Shown piece after piece: positions 1 to 8,801 of a stretch of 64,000 nt of DNA (the stretch's first letter is position 1; every line of letters begins with the position of its first letter). The notes below the pieces were generated by a model. The model did no database searches and was not told the origin of the DNA. It saw nothing but the letters and a program-made list of their open reading frames with translations. Location: positions 37,636 to 101,635 of the forward strand of contig JBBDRD010000031.1 of assembly GCA_040905665.1 (NCBI GenBank). The letters are read 5' to 3'. The DNA is from DASVCN01 sp040905665 (GTDB lineage: Bacteria > Deinococcota > Deinococci > Deinococcales > Trueperaceae). The position numbers were made by a program, and so were the translations under genes.

Positions 1-492
1 TCGAGATGGTTTAGGGAGATCACCTCGAGCCGAACCGGGCAGCACCGTGTAACGCCCGGTGAGCAGTTGCCGGCAAAGCGTGATCAGGACAAACGGGGTC
101 AACTTCTCGCCGGGTGAGTTGGCGGAGCGAGGGTCGTCCCCGTGTCGTACCAATGCCGTGCAGGACGGCAAAAGCCAGGACTGCCACTGTTAAAAATGTC
201 CCGCCGTCCTGCTCGCGGGCTGCTACACTACTGGTTGGGAATCTTAGAGGTTCTCAGGCGAAAATCGAATACGCCTGCAGAAGCGATGAAGTCTGGTCCG
301 CAATTTGGGCGCCTGGGCCAGATGGAGCTAGTAGCGCAACCGACTGAAGGCACACAGGACTCATCGAAGACAAAAGTCTTCCTTCTGAGCTCGAAAGTGT
401 GTTGCTGGCGGAATCCCGAGCAACCGGCGGAGTGCCGGACAGGGGCCCAAATACATGCACGGTATCGATCGATACCGATCAGGAGGAAGTAA
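1..492. other. Gene-free leader region upstream of the usher-like operon
   Basis: No open frame here has family resemblance or a ribosome binding site, so I see no gene. The stretch is the likely promoter and 5' leader of the operon starting at 493. A sequence TGCTACACT at 221-229 fits an extended -10 element, but no good -35 box precedes it, so the promoter call is weak. The last 32 bases hold a 16-bp palindrome and a strong Shine-Dalgarno. I compared the leader by eye with c-di-GMP riboswitch consensus elements because of the c-di-GMP operon nearby, and did not find a match. Confidence 0.5.
461..476. promoter_or_regulatory. Perfect 16-bp palindrome next to the Shine-Dalgarno of the pilin-like gene
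   Basis: GGTATCGATCGATACC is a perfect inverted repeat. It ends four bases before AGGAGG (481-486), which lies six bases before the ATG at 493. It could be an operator for a dimeric repressor, or an RNA hairpin that limits access to the ribosome binding site. The palindrome is seen directly; the function is inferred. Confidence 0.5.
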
Positions 493-1092
493 ATGATCAG
501 CAAGCAAGTACTCATCAAGGGCCTCATCGGACTGACCGTTCTTCTGCTGCCGGCTGCGTTCGCGCAAGATCCAACGGCCAACCAGACCGGTACGGCGACC
601 CTGACCGCGGTGAACACGATGTCTCTCGACACGGCGAACAACGCCGCGTTCGCCATCACTCTGGCGCTCGGCGCAACCCCGGTGCAGGACTCGAATACGG
701 TTCTGACCTTCGACACCAACGACGGTGCCAACCACAAGATCACGGTGCAGGCGCAGGAGAACACTGCTTCGGCCAACGACTTCTGGAAGTTCACCCCGGA
801 GAACGGTACCTCCGCCGCGGGCACCTACCCGGAGCTCCGGTTCTTCAAGGCCGTCGTTTCCGGCGCGACGGGAAATACTGTGAGCGCTAGCACCACGCCC
901 GGTGTTCTCATCGCAGCCGACAACAACGCTGCCGCGGTTACCGCTGGTACCGGCGCGCCGATCGTTGACGTCGTCACCAGCATCAACAATGCGGCTGGCA
1001 CGGTCACTGTCACCCTCGATGCGTCGATCGACGAGACGGTCGTTGCAGGCACGTACGACGGTAAACTTCTCTTCACCTTCGAGTCGCTCTAA
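493..1092 (+). CDS. Secreted beta-rich pilin-like or WxL-like subunit
   Basis: A 199-residue protein with a clear Sec signal peptide: a Lys-containing start, a hydrophobic core rich in Leu, Ile and Val, and a likely cleavage after AFA near residue 24. The mature part is rich in Thr, Ala, Asn and Val and alternates like an all-beta domain. It ends in a GTYDGKLLFTF strand that resembles the C-terminal strand of spore-coat-U pilins and of WxL-domain proteins. It has one excellent ribosome binding site, AGGAGG, six bases before ATG. It is first in a three-gene set with a DUF916/chaperone-like protein and an outer-membrane barrel protein, so it is the best candidate for the exported structural subunit. 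No cysteines or metal motifs are visible. Subunit identity is inferred from context and shape; a plain secreted protein is the alternative. Confidence 0.7.
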   Translation: MISKQVLIKGLIGLTVLLLPAAFAQDPTANQTGTATLTAVNTMSLDTANNAAFAITLALGATPVQDSNTVLTFDTNDGANHKITVQAQENTASANDFWKFTPENGTSAAGTYPELRFFKAVVSGATGNTVSASTTPGVLIAADNNAAAVTAGTGAPIVDVVTSINNAAGTVTVTLDASIDETVVAGTYDGKLLFTFESL

Positions 1093-1108
1093 GCCTTAGC
1101 TGAGCTGA

Positions 1109-1144
1109 TGTGGGCAGGATGGTGCGTTGGCCGTCCTGCCCACA
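1109..1144 (+). terminator. Strong intercistronic hairpin between subunit and chaperone-like genes
   Basis: Arms 1109-1122 and 1131-1144 pair over 14 positions with a single G-U wobble, around an 8-base loop. No U-tract follows, so this is more likely a partial terminator or an mRNA-stabilising 3' structure than a full stop. In pilus operons such a structure lets the major subunit be made in excess over chaperone and usher. That role is inferred. Confidence 0.6.
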
Positions 1145-1180
1145 TTACGCCTAATCATTCCGATCCTGGAGTAACGGCCC

Positions 1181-2035
1181 ATGCACAAGTTTGCAGTCGG
1201 CATCCGCTATCTGCCCCTCGTTTCCGCAGTCGCTATTTTAAGTTTTCAGTTTGTACCGGCCCAGACTATCGACCCGAGCTCTGTCGCGCAGGTTAGCGTC
1301 TCGAGCAGCCTCAGGCAGGAGTTCACGCTCGAGCCTGGGGTCGAAAGGCACGGAACCATCACCCTCTCCAACAAGGGCGAGGTGGCCGCCATAGTCTCCA
1401 TCACACCGGAAGACATCGGCTTCACGCCCGAGGGAGACACCAGCCGACTCGCCGCCGGTTCTCTTCCAACGTCTAACGCCGCCTGGATAGACTCGCCCGC
1501 GCAAGTTGAAGTACCGGCCCGCTCCACCTTGGACGTGCCATATACTGTGCGCGTTCCAGCCGACTTGAGCGCAAGCGGCAGCTACTGGAGCATGCTCAAC
1601 ATCCAGGCCCTCGAACCGCAACTCTTAACTGAGGAAAGACCCGACCGCCTTGTGCAGACCAGCATCGAGATGGACTTCCGCTACTCGGTCCTGGTGCTTA
1701 CCCATGTTGGCGCTCAAGGAGAGAACCTCCTGCAGTTCACCCAGCCGTCATTCTACTCTGTCGAGGACGGCGATTTCGAGCTGAGCGTGGGCGTCCATAA
1801 CGCGGGCAGGTTCGTGGTGGAGGCGGCAACCTGGGTCGAACTTTACAACCGCGATGGCGTCCTCGTGAAGCGTGTGGCGGGGGATAGTCCCCGTGCCTAC
1901 CCGGGGAGTCTCGACCGGGTGGCGTTCGACCTCGGCGAGTTGGAAGCAGAGGTCTACCAGGCCGTGGTGATTGCTGACGCAGGAGGCAACAGCATATTCG
2001 GAACCCGTTACAACCTCGACGCAAGCGAACAATAA
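1181..2035 (+). CDS. Periplasmic Ig-like chaperone/DUF916-like protein
   Basis: 284 residues. A signal peptide covers roughly residues 1-28 (hydrophobic core around FVPAQT). The next 120 residues look like an immunoglobulin-type beta sandwich: the motif FTLEPGVERHGTITLSNKG, then VEVPARSTLDVPYTVRVP, is the pattern shared by DUF916 and by pilus chaperones with conserved edge strands. A second beta domain follows around residues 150-280. No C-terminal membrane anchor is present, unlike Gram-positive DUF916 proteins, which fits a soluble periplasmic protein. GGAG lies nine bases before the ATG. The gene follows the pilin-like gene after a hairpin and precedes the barrel gene by 18 bases. A chaperone role for the small secreted protein is inferred from order and fold. 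Confidence 0.65.
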   Translation: MHKFAVGIRYLPLVSAVAILSFQFVPAQTIDPSSVAQVSVSSSLRQEFTLEPGVERHGTITLSNKGEVAAIVSITPEDIGFTPEGDTSRLAAGSLPTSNAAWIDSPAQVEVPARSTLDVPYTVRVPADLSASGSYWSMLNIQALEPQLLTEERPDRLVQTSIEMDFRYSVLVLTHVGAQGENLLQFTQPSFYSVEDGDFELSVGVHNAGRFVVEAATWVELYNRDGVLVKRVAGDSPRAYPGSLDRVAFDLGELEAEVYQAVVIADAGGNSIFGTRYNLDASEQ

Positions 2036-2053
2036 GGCTGTCTCGTAACATCA

Positions 2054-4771
2054 ATGGGACCGTGGCCCCCACGTGCGCTGGGCATTCTCTTCGGCGTTCT
2101 CTCATGGACCGCTTTCGGGCAAGCTGTCCTGCCCGGGCTGACCGTGGAGGTACTCACGCCCGTTATCGAGGCGCAACCGCGACAGGCGCTGAACCTGCGA
2201 GTCCGCTTCGTCAACGATAGCGAGTCGTGGCAGTCGGTCGAGCCGCATCTCACGGTACCGGGTGGGTGGCAGTTGCTCGTCCCGGCGGACGAGTTGACGT
2301 TGGAGCCTGGTGCCTCACAACTGGTCCTGTTGACCATACTTGTGCCGACGGATGCCCGGGCCGGCAGTCACACCTTTCCCCTTACCTACTACAGCTCAAT
2401 AGACACGGAACCAGGGAAGGTTCTGTTCACTGTCACTGTCCCCGTCGTCGACCACGCCGAGATCAACCTGTTGGATGCACCGGAGCTGGTCGCCACCCCC
2501 GAGTACGAAACCACCTTCCTGTTGAAGAACTTGGGGAACACCCCGCACGAATGGGAGCTAGCCGCGCAGAGCAGCCTGGGTTTGGAGGTGACGGTGTCCC
2601 CGGAGCTGGTAGTTCTGGCACCGGGCGAGGCGGCCGAGCTAACCGTCATGACCCGAGTACCCGAGAATCTCTCGAGCCAGCAGGTGAATCACTTGAGCGT
2701 CACCGCGCGGAGTCGAAACTTGCCCAGTGTCGTGGTGGGAGGTTCGAGTCGGAGCACACTTGTGCCGCAGGCGTTGCCGGCCTCGGCGGCACTGCACACG
2801 TTCCCGCTAACCGTCCGGGCCAGCTACAGTGGCGGAACAGGAGCGGAGACCAGTGCCCAGCCGACCCTTGATATAAGTGGGGCGGGCTGGTTGAGTGAGA
2901 GTGGTGACGGCCGATTCCAGGTGCAGTTGAGGCTGAATCCCGAGGACCTGGTGGAGACTCTCCTCCTCGAGTACCAGCAGCCGGGCCTGATCGTGCTCGT
3001 GGGCGATCAGGGCTTCAAGACGTCCCACTTGACGCCCGATGTAAAGGGCTTCGGCGTAACTACGCGCTTCACTACGCAAGTCGCGGAGCTGCCATTCGAC
3101 GGAACCCTTCACTTATTCTCGTCTGATAGCAACATCGGTATGGGCACGAGCCTCTCTTTACAGGCATCTTCGAGCACCCGTTTGGAGCTTATGGTTAACG
3201 GCTCCGGAAGAGGATTGCTCGGTTCGTTCGCAATCAGGTACCGACCGCAATTGGTGGACCCGTCGCGGCTTCGGCTGACGAACGTTGCCGCTACCTACGG
3301 CATACGGGTCGCGGAGGAGGACTTGGGCCATTCATTGGAGGCGAATTGGCAGTTGAATGAAGGACCAAGCTTCGTCCGATTCGGAGTCAACGCGGCCGAT
3401 GCCGGCTTCACCGGAAGGGCCGGCCACGCCTTTTCGGTTGGACTCGAGTCATCACTACGCATGAATGAAGCCCTGCGCATCCTGCCGCAGTACCCACTCA
3501 ACTTAACCCTCAACTACTCGAGCAACTGGGGTTGGAGCGCGAGTAGGCCGTTCTTCAATCTGCCGCCAAATGGTGCTGAGGGGCACATCGTCAAGTACGG
3601 AGTGGGGGCTAACTTCGGGGCCGGCCCGATAATCCTCAGCGCTGCCTACTCCACCGTTTTAAATTTCCATGACACTTACAGTGGCCAGGCGGACACCCTT
3701 AGCGGTCTGATCCGCTACCAGACCCAGAGCTTTACGGTCGCGCAATCGGCAGCTTGGGTGAGGTCAAGGGCAGACGGACTGTCGGTTGGTGAAACGCTTG
3801 AGTACGAGTCAACAATGGTCTTGTCGACGGCCGCGGAGGGAAGTTTTACGGCGTCGCTGACTGGTAAGCACGATCTGCGAAGCGGACCGGAGGAAGTAGC
3901 GTTTGGTGCTAGGTGGAGTGGCGCAGCCTCGGCCGGTCTGGACATGAGTCTCGGGGGGCAACTTTTCCTCGTGCACCCGACCAGTCTGTGGAACACGAAC
4001 GTTGGCATAGAACACAAGTTTTCGAACGATCACGAGGTGGATGCCAAAGTGAAGGTGGCCCAATCTCTGGAGGGGCTTTTCAGCGTGGCCTTCGACCTTA
4101 GTTACTCCGTGCCGTTCAACATGCCTATCGGCAGACGATGGGATATCGGCGAGGTCGCCGGGAGCGTAGTGGGGTCCAACGGAACCCCGGTGCCTGGACT
4201 GGTTCTCACAGTGGCCGGTCAAGGGGCAACAACACGCTCTGACGGCTCATTCGACTTCCCGGCCGTACCGGTGGGTGAGCACATCGTGCAACTCCTGCCG
4301 CACGAGATCCTTGGTCCGACGCAGATTCTTACGCCATCGCCGCCACGGCGAGTTCGCGTCGAAAACGGGCAGGTGACGCGAGTAGAGTTCAAGATCGTTG
4401 AAGGGGCAGCCCTCGTGGGGGAGCTCAACGTACGCGTTCCGGAACCGACTCCAGGACTAGCACATCAGGCCGTTTCGACTGACGAAGTTGCGCAAGGCGT
4501 CCACATCGAGCTACGAGGGTCAGGCGGCGTCCTGCGTACCTTCACCGACTCGCGTGGAGCATTCCGTTTCAACCGCCTGCTGCCGGGTGAGTGGACGCTC
4601 AGGGTCATTGAATCCTCAGTGCCTGGCATCTACCAGTTCGAACCAGCCGCGTTGCAGCTCACTATATTGGAGGGGGAAACTGCTCACGCGGTGGTAACTA
4701 TGGTGCCGGTGGTACGACGAATTCAGTTCGATAGCGGTGGTGAGACGCTAGTGCCGCCGAGCAACCCCTAA
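2054..4771 (+). CDS. Usher-like outer-membrane barrel protein with Ig-like and CarboxypepD_reg domains
   Basis: 905 residues with a signal peptide (cleavage near AFGQA, residue 23). Residues about 25-230 form two Ig-like NEW3-type domains (LTLEPGASQLVLLTILVP; LVVLAPGEAAELTVMTRVP). Residues about 245-690 are a long series of alternating amphipathic strands ending in aromatic residues, typical of an outer-membrane beta barrel. Residues about 695-785 and 790-890 are two carboxypeptidase-regulatory or SdrD-B-like sandwiches (GSVVGSNGTPVPGLVLTVAG; DSRGAFRFNRLLPGEWTLRV). Periplasmic domains, barrel and C-terminal sandwiches in that order resemble an usher, but I do not see the classical usher signature, so the family is only usher-like. 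It is the last gene of the operon and converges on the next gene with 10 bases between. Base use looks less GC-skewed than in the neighbouring chemosensory genes (judged by eye). Confidence 0.65.
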   Translation: MGPWPPRALGILFGVLSWTAFGQAVLPGLTVEVLTPVIEAQPRQALNLRVRFVNDSESWQSVEPHLTVPGGWQLLVPADELTLEPGASQLVLLTILVPTDARAGSHTFPLTYYSSIDTEPGKVLFTVTVPVVDHAEINLLDAPELVATPEYETTFLLKNLGNTPHEWELAAQSSLGLEVTVSPELVVLAPGEAAELTVMTRVPENLSSQQVNHLSVTARSRNLPSVVVGGSSRSTLVPQALPASAALHTFPLTVRASYSGGTGAETSAQPTLDISGAGWLSESGDGRFQVQLRLNPEDLVETLLLEYQQPGLIVLVGDQGFKTSHLTPDVKGFGVTTRFTTQVAELPFDGTLHLFSSDSNIGMGTSLSLQASSSTRLELMVNGSGRGLLGSFAIRYRPQLVDPSRLRLTNVAATYGIRVAEEDLGHSLEANWQLNEGPSFVRFGVNAADAGFTGRAGHAFSVGLESSLRMNEALRILPQYPLNLTLNYSSNWGWSASRPFFNLPPNGAEGHIVKYGVGANFGAGPIILSAAYSTVLNFHDTYSGQADTLSGLIRYQTQSFTVAQSAAWVRSRADGLSVGETLEYESTMVLSTAAEGSFTASLTGKHDLRSGPEEVAFGARWSGAASAGLDMSLGGQLFLVHPTSLWNTNVGIEHKFSNDHEVDAKVKVAQSLEGLFSVAFDLSYSVPFNMPIGRRWDIGEVAGSVVGSNGTPVPGLVLTVAGQGATTRSDGSFDFPAVPVGEHIVQLLPHEILGPTQILTPSPPRRVRVENGQVTRVEFKIVEGAALVGELNVRVPEPTPGLAHQAVSTDEVAQGVHIELRGSGGVLRTFTDSRGAFRFNRLLPGEWTLRVIESSVPGIYQFEPAALQLTILEGETAHAVVTMVPVVRRIQFDSGGETLVPPSNP

Positions 4772-4781
4772 TCGGGCAGCA

Positions 4782-5858
4782 TTAGCCGCGCCGCGACAGC
4801 TCCTCCCGCACCACCGGCGCCACCTTCGTCCCGAACAGCTCGATCGACCTCATCAGCTTGTCGTGTGGCACCGCCCCCACGTCCATCTGCGCCAGGAACC
4901 GCTGGTGCCCGAAGATCGAGTGCTGGAAGAGGATCTTCTCGACCACCTCATCCGGTTCGCCCACTGCCAGTGCGCCCCTGGGCGAGCGCAACGCTTCGAA
5001 CTGTTCCCTGGTAGTGGAAGGCCAGCCGCGCTCGCGGCCGATCCTGCTCATCGCCCGGGCGTAGTAGGGGAAGAACTCGTCTGCCGCGGTGCTCGAGGTG
5101 TCGCCCAGGAAGACGTGCGAGTTGATGCTCAGGGCAAGCCGCTCGGGGTCGTGCCCCGCGCGCAGCCAGGCCTCGCGGTGAATCTGCGCGAAGGGGGCGA
5201 ACCGCTCGGGCTGACCGCCGATGATGGCGAGAGCCATCGGCAGACCCAGGCTTCCCGCTCGCACGGCCGACTCCGGCGTGCCGCCGACCGCGATCCAGAT
5301 TGGGATCTCTCGCTCGGGACGCGGGTAGACCCCGGCGTCCGCGAGGGGCGGTCGGTGCTTGCCCGACCAGCTGACCTGCTCGTTGTCACGCAAGGCGAGG
5401 AGCAGCTCCATGTTCTCGGCGAACAGTTCATCGTAATCACGCAGGTCGTAGCCGAACAGCGGGAAAGACTCTATGAACGATCCGCGGCCGGCCATTATCT
5501 CTGCCCGTCCGCCGGAGAGCAGGTCGACAGTGGCGAACTGCTGGAAGACCCGCACTGGATCGTCGGAGCTGAGAACGGTTACAGCGCTGGTGAGACGGAT
5601 TTGCCCGGTCCGTGCGGCGGCCGCTGCTAGCACCACTGCCGGGGCGGAAACCACGTAGTCCGGCCGGTGGTGCTCGCCGACGCCGAATACATCCAGGCCC
5701 AGCTCATCGGCCAGCTCTATCTCCTCAAGCAGCTCGCGCAGGCGCTGCGCGGGACTCACTTCGTGATCGGTTAGCGGACGCACCGCTCGGTCTGCGAAGG
5801 TGTAGATCCCCAGCTGGAACTGCCCTGCCTCAGTCCCTCCCTGAGCGAAGTCGCTCAT
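4782..5858 (-). CDS. Luciferase-like (LLM class) flavin-dependent monooxygenase
   Basis: 358 residues matching the bacterial luciferase-like TIM-barrel family: an N-terminal strand FQLGIYTFAD, then ELGLDVFGVGEHHRPDY, where the EHH motif lies in the flavin/substrate pocket, then ATVDLLSGGRAEIMAGRG and IPIWIAVGGTPESAVRAG. These enzymes use reduced FMN or F420 with varied substrates; the substrate here cannot be read from sequence. The start codon is only three bases behind the stop of the GGDEF-EAL gene, so it is probably the last cistron of the chemosensory operon, which is an unusual partner. Length is normal for the family. Confidence 0.85.
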   Translation of the reverse strand: MSDFAQGGTEAGQFQLGIYTFADRAVRPLTDHEVSPAQRLRELLEEIELADELGLDVFGVGEHHRPDYVVSAPAVVLAAAAARTGQIRLTSAVTVLSSDDPVRVFQQFATVDLLSGGRAEIMAGRGSFIESFPLFGYDLRDYDELFAENMELLLALRDNEQVSWSGKHRPPLADAGVYPRPEREIPIWIAVGGTPESAVRAGSLGLPMALAIIGGQPERFAPFAQIHREAWLRAGHDPERLALSINSHVFLGDTSSTAADEFFPYYARAMSRIGRERGWPSTTREQFEALRSPRGALAVGEPDEVVEKILFQHSIFGHQRFLAQMDVGAVPHDKLMRSIELFGTKVAPVVREELSRRG

Positions 5859-5861
5859 GCT

Positions 5862-8801
5862 CTATCCTTGTCGACCTGAATTTGCAGCCCCTTGAGTGAC
5901 GAACCGCTCGATCTCCTGCGCCGGCATCGGCCGTCCCAGGTAGAAGCCTTGGCCGGCGTCGCAACCCTGCGAGAGCAGGTAATCGAGCTGCTCCTTGGTT
6001 TCGATCCCTTCAGCGATCACGGAGAGCCCCATCTTCTGCGCCATCGTAATCATGGCCGTCACGAGCGTAGCCTCGCGCTGGCTCGCAGGAAGGTGTCGGA
6101 CGAACGATCGGTCGATCTTCAGCGAGTCGATGCGAAGCCGCGAGAGGTAGGAGAAGCTGGAGTAGCCGGTGCCGAAGTCGTCGATGGAGAACTGGACTCC
6201 GAGTTCACCCAGTTTCTCCATTATCGAAAGTGCCGTATCGATATCCTGCATCAGGTGATTTTCGGTGATCTCGAGGGTGAGTAGCTGGGGGTCGAGCCCG
6301 GTCTCTTCGAGTATCTTCCTGACCGTGCCAAAAAGGTTCTGTTGGCGGAACTGGCGCGGTGAGATGTTCACCTTGATCCTCGGTGGTGTCGGGAACAGAG
6401 CGCTCCATCTCTTGCCCTGCTTGCAGGCCGCCCGCAGTACCCACTCACCCAGTTGGACCACCAGGCCGGTCTCCTCGGCCAGGGGGATGAAGTCCCCTGG
6501 CGGCAGCATCTTCTGCTTCCTGTAATGCCAGCGCACCAGCGCCTCGAGCCCGATCACCGCGTTACTCTGGAGGTCCACGACCGGTTGGTAGTGGAGAAGG
6601 AACTCGTCGGACTCGAACGCCTGGCGCATCGACGTCTCCAGGGCCAGCTTTTCGTCCGCCGCTGTTCCCATTCGTGACGTGTAGAACTGGTAGCTGTCGC
6701 CGCCATCCCCCTTGGCCCGGTACATCGCCAGGTCGGCTTTTTCGAGCAGGTCCTCCGCGGTGTCACCGTCAGCCGGGTAGAGGGCGAGGCCGACGCTCGC
6801 GCCGGTGAACAGCTCATAGCCGTCAACCCGCAGCGGTTCACGGATTCCAAAGACCACACGTGCGGCGATCTTCGCCAGGTCGCTGGCGTCCTCGACCTGC
6901 GGGAGCAGAAGGGCGAATTCATCACCGGCCACCCGGCCGACAGTTTCGGCTTCTCCTACCAGCCGTTGCAGGCGGTTGCCGACAGTGCGCAGGAAGCGGT
7001 TGCCGGTGTCATGGCCAAGGCTGTCATTGATCGTCTTGAAGCGGTCGAGGTCGAGCATTGCGATCCCGATCGGACGATCCTCGCCCCTTGCCCCGATCAT
7101 CTCGCGGAGCCTCTCGAGGACCAGTGTTCGGTTGGGGAGGCGAGTGTGTTCGTCGTAGAACGCCAACTCGTGGAGCTGCTCATCCTTTCGCAAGTGCTCC
7201 AGCGCGAAGGAGATGTCGCCGGCGATCTCATCGAGCAGTCTCAACTCCTCTTCGTCGAAGAGATTCACTTCGTCGGAGAAGAGGGTGAAGGTTCCCATGG
7301 GCTCGTCGTCGAGCTTTAGTGGCAGCACTGCCACTGAGCGACAGTCGAGGGCCAGAGCTTCGTTGCGCCAGCTGAGGAGCTGGTCGGCCGCTATGTCGTT
7401 GCAGATAACGGGTCGTCCCAGCTCGAGGGACTGCTTGAGCAGGTCGGCGCTATCGGGCAGGTGTTGAACCGTACTCAGCTCGACGAGCGGCAGGAATAGC
7501 TCGCTTCCCCCCGCCTGGGCGGCTACTTGTGGCCGTCCAGAGCGGCTCTCGACCAGGCCAATCCAGGCGAACCGGAAGCCGCCGAGCTCGACCGCGATTT
7601 CGCAGGCACGGCGGAAGAGTTCGTCACGTTGTTGAGAATGGACGATCGTACTGTTGATTCCGCTGAGAAGGCTGTAGAGCCGGTTGAGGCGAACAACTCT
7701 GTCCTCGTGTCGCTTTCGCTCGACGACCTCGGCCTTCAGCTCCGCGGTTCTCTCTTCGACCAAACGTTCCAGCTGCTCATGGAGTCGGGCCCGCTCCAGC
7801 GCCACCGCAACTTGGTTACCCACCCCCTCGATTCCCCTCAGCGACCCCTCCTCGAGAACCTCGCTGCCCGTCGCCAGGAGGTTGAGCATCCCCAGGTTGC
7901 GGTTACCCAGGTGCAGCGGTATCCGTGCGATCAGCAGATGCGAACTGTCGGGCGGAGCGTCGCTGCTCAGAGGCTCGAAGGCAAATCCGTTGTTTGGCTC
8001 TTCAGCCGACTGATGGAGGGGTTGGGTGTCGATTCTCGCCATCTCCACGCCCGCCTCGACATTGCGCTCAACGATTACAGTCAGCTCGCTTCGCTCGTCC
8101 CAAAGGCTGATCCAGCCCCCTTCGATGCCGGTCAGCCTCTGCAGTCTGTCGAGAGCGACTTCTGCCACTGCCTTGATACTGGTGGCCCGGTTGAGTCCCT
8201 GACCTAGTTCGTACAGCCCCGCCAGCACTCGGTTCGCCCGTCCCAGTTCGGCTTGGCGGCGGCTCAGCTCGGCGTTCAGGTCGACTGCCTGCTCGTAGGT
8301 CGAGATCAGCAGGTCGAGGATCTGCTGCCGCTCGGCGTTGATGAAGTGGCGTTTGCCGCCGAGGTTGATCTCGACGCCCATCTGCATGCGCTGCTCCTTG
8401 CGGAGCGCCTTGTTCATGAGCAGGTAGTCGAGCCGTGAAAGCAGGTAACGCTCCTCATACGGCTTCCTGAGGAAATTGTCTGCCCCGCACTCGAGGCCGC
8501 GAATGACGTCCTGCGAGTCGGCCAGGGTGGTGACCAGGATCACCGGTATCTCCTTGAGTTCCTCGTCCGACTTGAGATTGCGGCACAGCTCGTAGCCGTC
8601 CATCCGCGGCATGACGATGTCGCTGATGACCAGGGCCGGCTTCTCTTTCCTGGCCAAGGCTAGCGCCTCTACCCCGTCAGTCGCGTAGAGCACCTCGTAT
8701 TCGCGGTACTCCAGCAGAGCGCGAAGCTGTTCGGCCTGGGTGCGGCTGTCCTCGACGATGAGGACGGTCTCTCCGTTGGCGGCTCTCTTGGGGGTCGTCA
8801 T
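5862..8801 (-). CDS. REC-GAF-GAF-GGDEF-EAL c-di-GMP signalling protein (Wsp output)
   Basis: 979 residues. A receiver domain (about 12-130) has phosphoacceptor Asp61 in LVISDIVMPRMDG and the K of RKPYEE. A helical linker leads to two GAF domains (about 190-350 and 380-540). Then comes a diguanylate cyclase domain whose signature is AGDEF (about residues 625-629) with no RxxD inhibitory site just upstream, and an EAL domain (about 725-970) with EALVRW, NISPRQF, EITEN, DDFGTGYSS, LKIDRSF and AEGIET all intact. The phosphodiesterase should therefore be active; cyclase activity is possible because AGDEF is tolerated in some enzymes. It overlaps cheB by four bases and takes the operon place of WspR, which has only REC-GGDEF. 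It is probably phosphorylated by the CheA homologue. Confidence 0.93.
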   Translation of the reverse strand: MTTPKRAANGETVLIVEDSRTQAEQLRALLEYREYEVLYATDGVEALALARKEKPALVISDIVMPRMDGYELCRNLKSDEELKEIPVILVTTLADSQDVIRGLECGADNFLRKPYEERYLLSRLDYLLMNKALRKEQRMQMGVEINLGGKRHFINAERQQILDLLISTYEQAVDLNAELSRRQAELGRANRVLAGLYELGQGLNRATSIKAVAEVALDRLQRLTGIEGGWISLWDERSELTVIVERNVEAGVEMARIDTQPLHQSAEEPNNGFAFEPLSSDAPPDSSHLLIARIPLHLGNRNLGMLNLLATGSEVLEEGSLRGIEGVGNQVAVALERARLHEQLERLVEERTAELKAEVVERKRHEDRVVRLNRLYSLLSGINSTIVHSQQRDELFRRACEIAVELGGFRFAWIGLVESRSGRPQVAAQAGGSELFLPLVELSTVQHLPDSADLLKQSLELGRPVICNDIAADQLLSWRNEALALDCRSVAVLPLKLDDEPMGTFTLFSDEVNLFDEEELRLLDEIAGDISFALEHLRKDEQLHELAFYDEHTRLPNRTLVLERLREMIGARGEDRPIGIAMLDLDRFKTINDSLGHDTGNRFLRTVGNRLQRLVGEAETVGRVAGDEFALLLPQVEDASDLAKIAARVVFGIREPLRVDGYELFTGASVGLALYPADGDTAEDLLEKADLAMYRAKGDGGDSYQFYTSRMGTAADEKLALETSMRQAFESDEFLLHYQPVVDLQSNAVIGLEALVRWHYRKQKMLPPGDFIPLAEETGLVVQLGEWVLRAACKQGKRWSALFPTPPRIKVNISPRQFRQQNLFGTVRKILEETGLDPQLLTLEITENHLMQDIDTALSIMEKLGELGVQFSIDDFGTGYSSFSYLSRLRIDSLKIDRSFVRHLPASQREATLVTAMITMAQKMGLSVIAEGIETKEQLDYLLSQGCDAGQGFYLGRPMPAQEIERFVTQGAANSGRQG

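Noticed and set aside
200..490. Possible c-di-GMP riboswitch upstream of the pilin-like gene
   Set aside because: I searched by eye for the GEMM core elements because of the c-di-GMP operon nearby and did not find them in order.
114..824. Several overlapping open frames on both strands in and around the leader of the first operon
   Set aside because: They overlap the signal-peptide gene antisense or lack ribosome binding sites and any protein-like composition; long open frames are expected by chance at this GC content.
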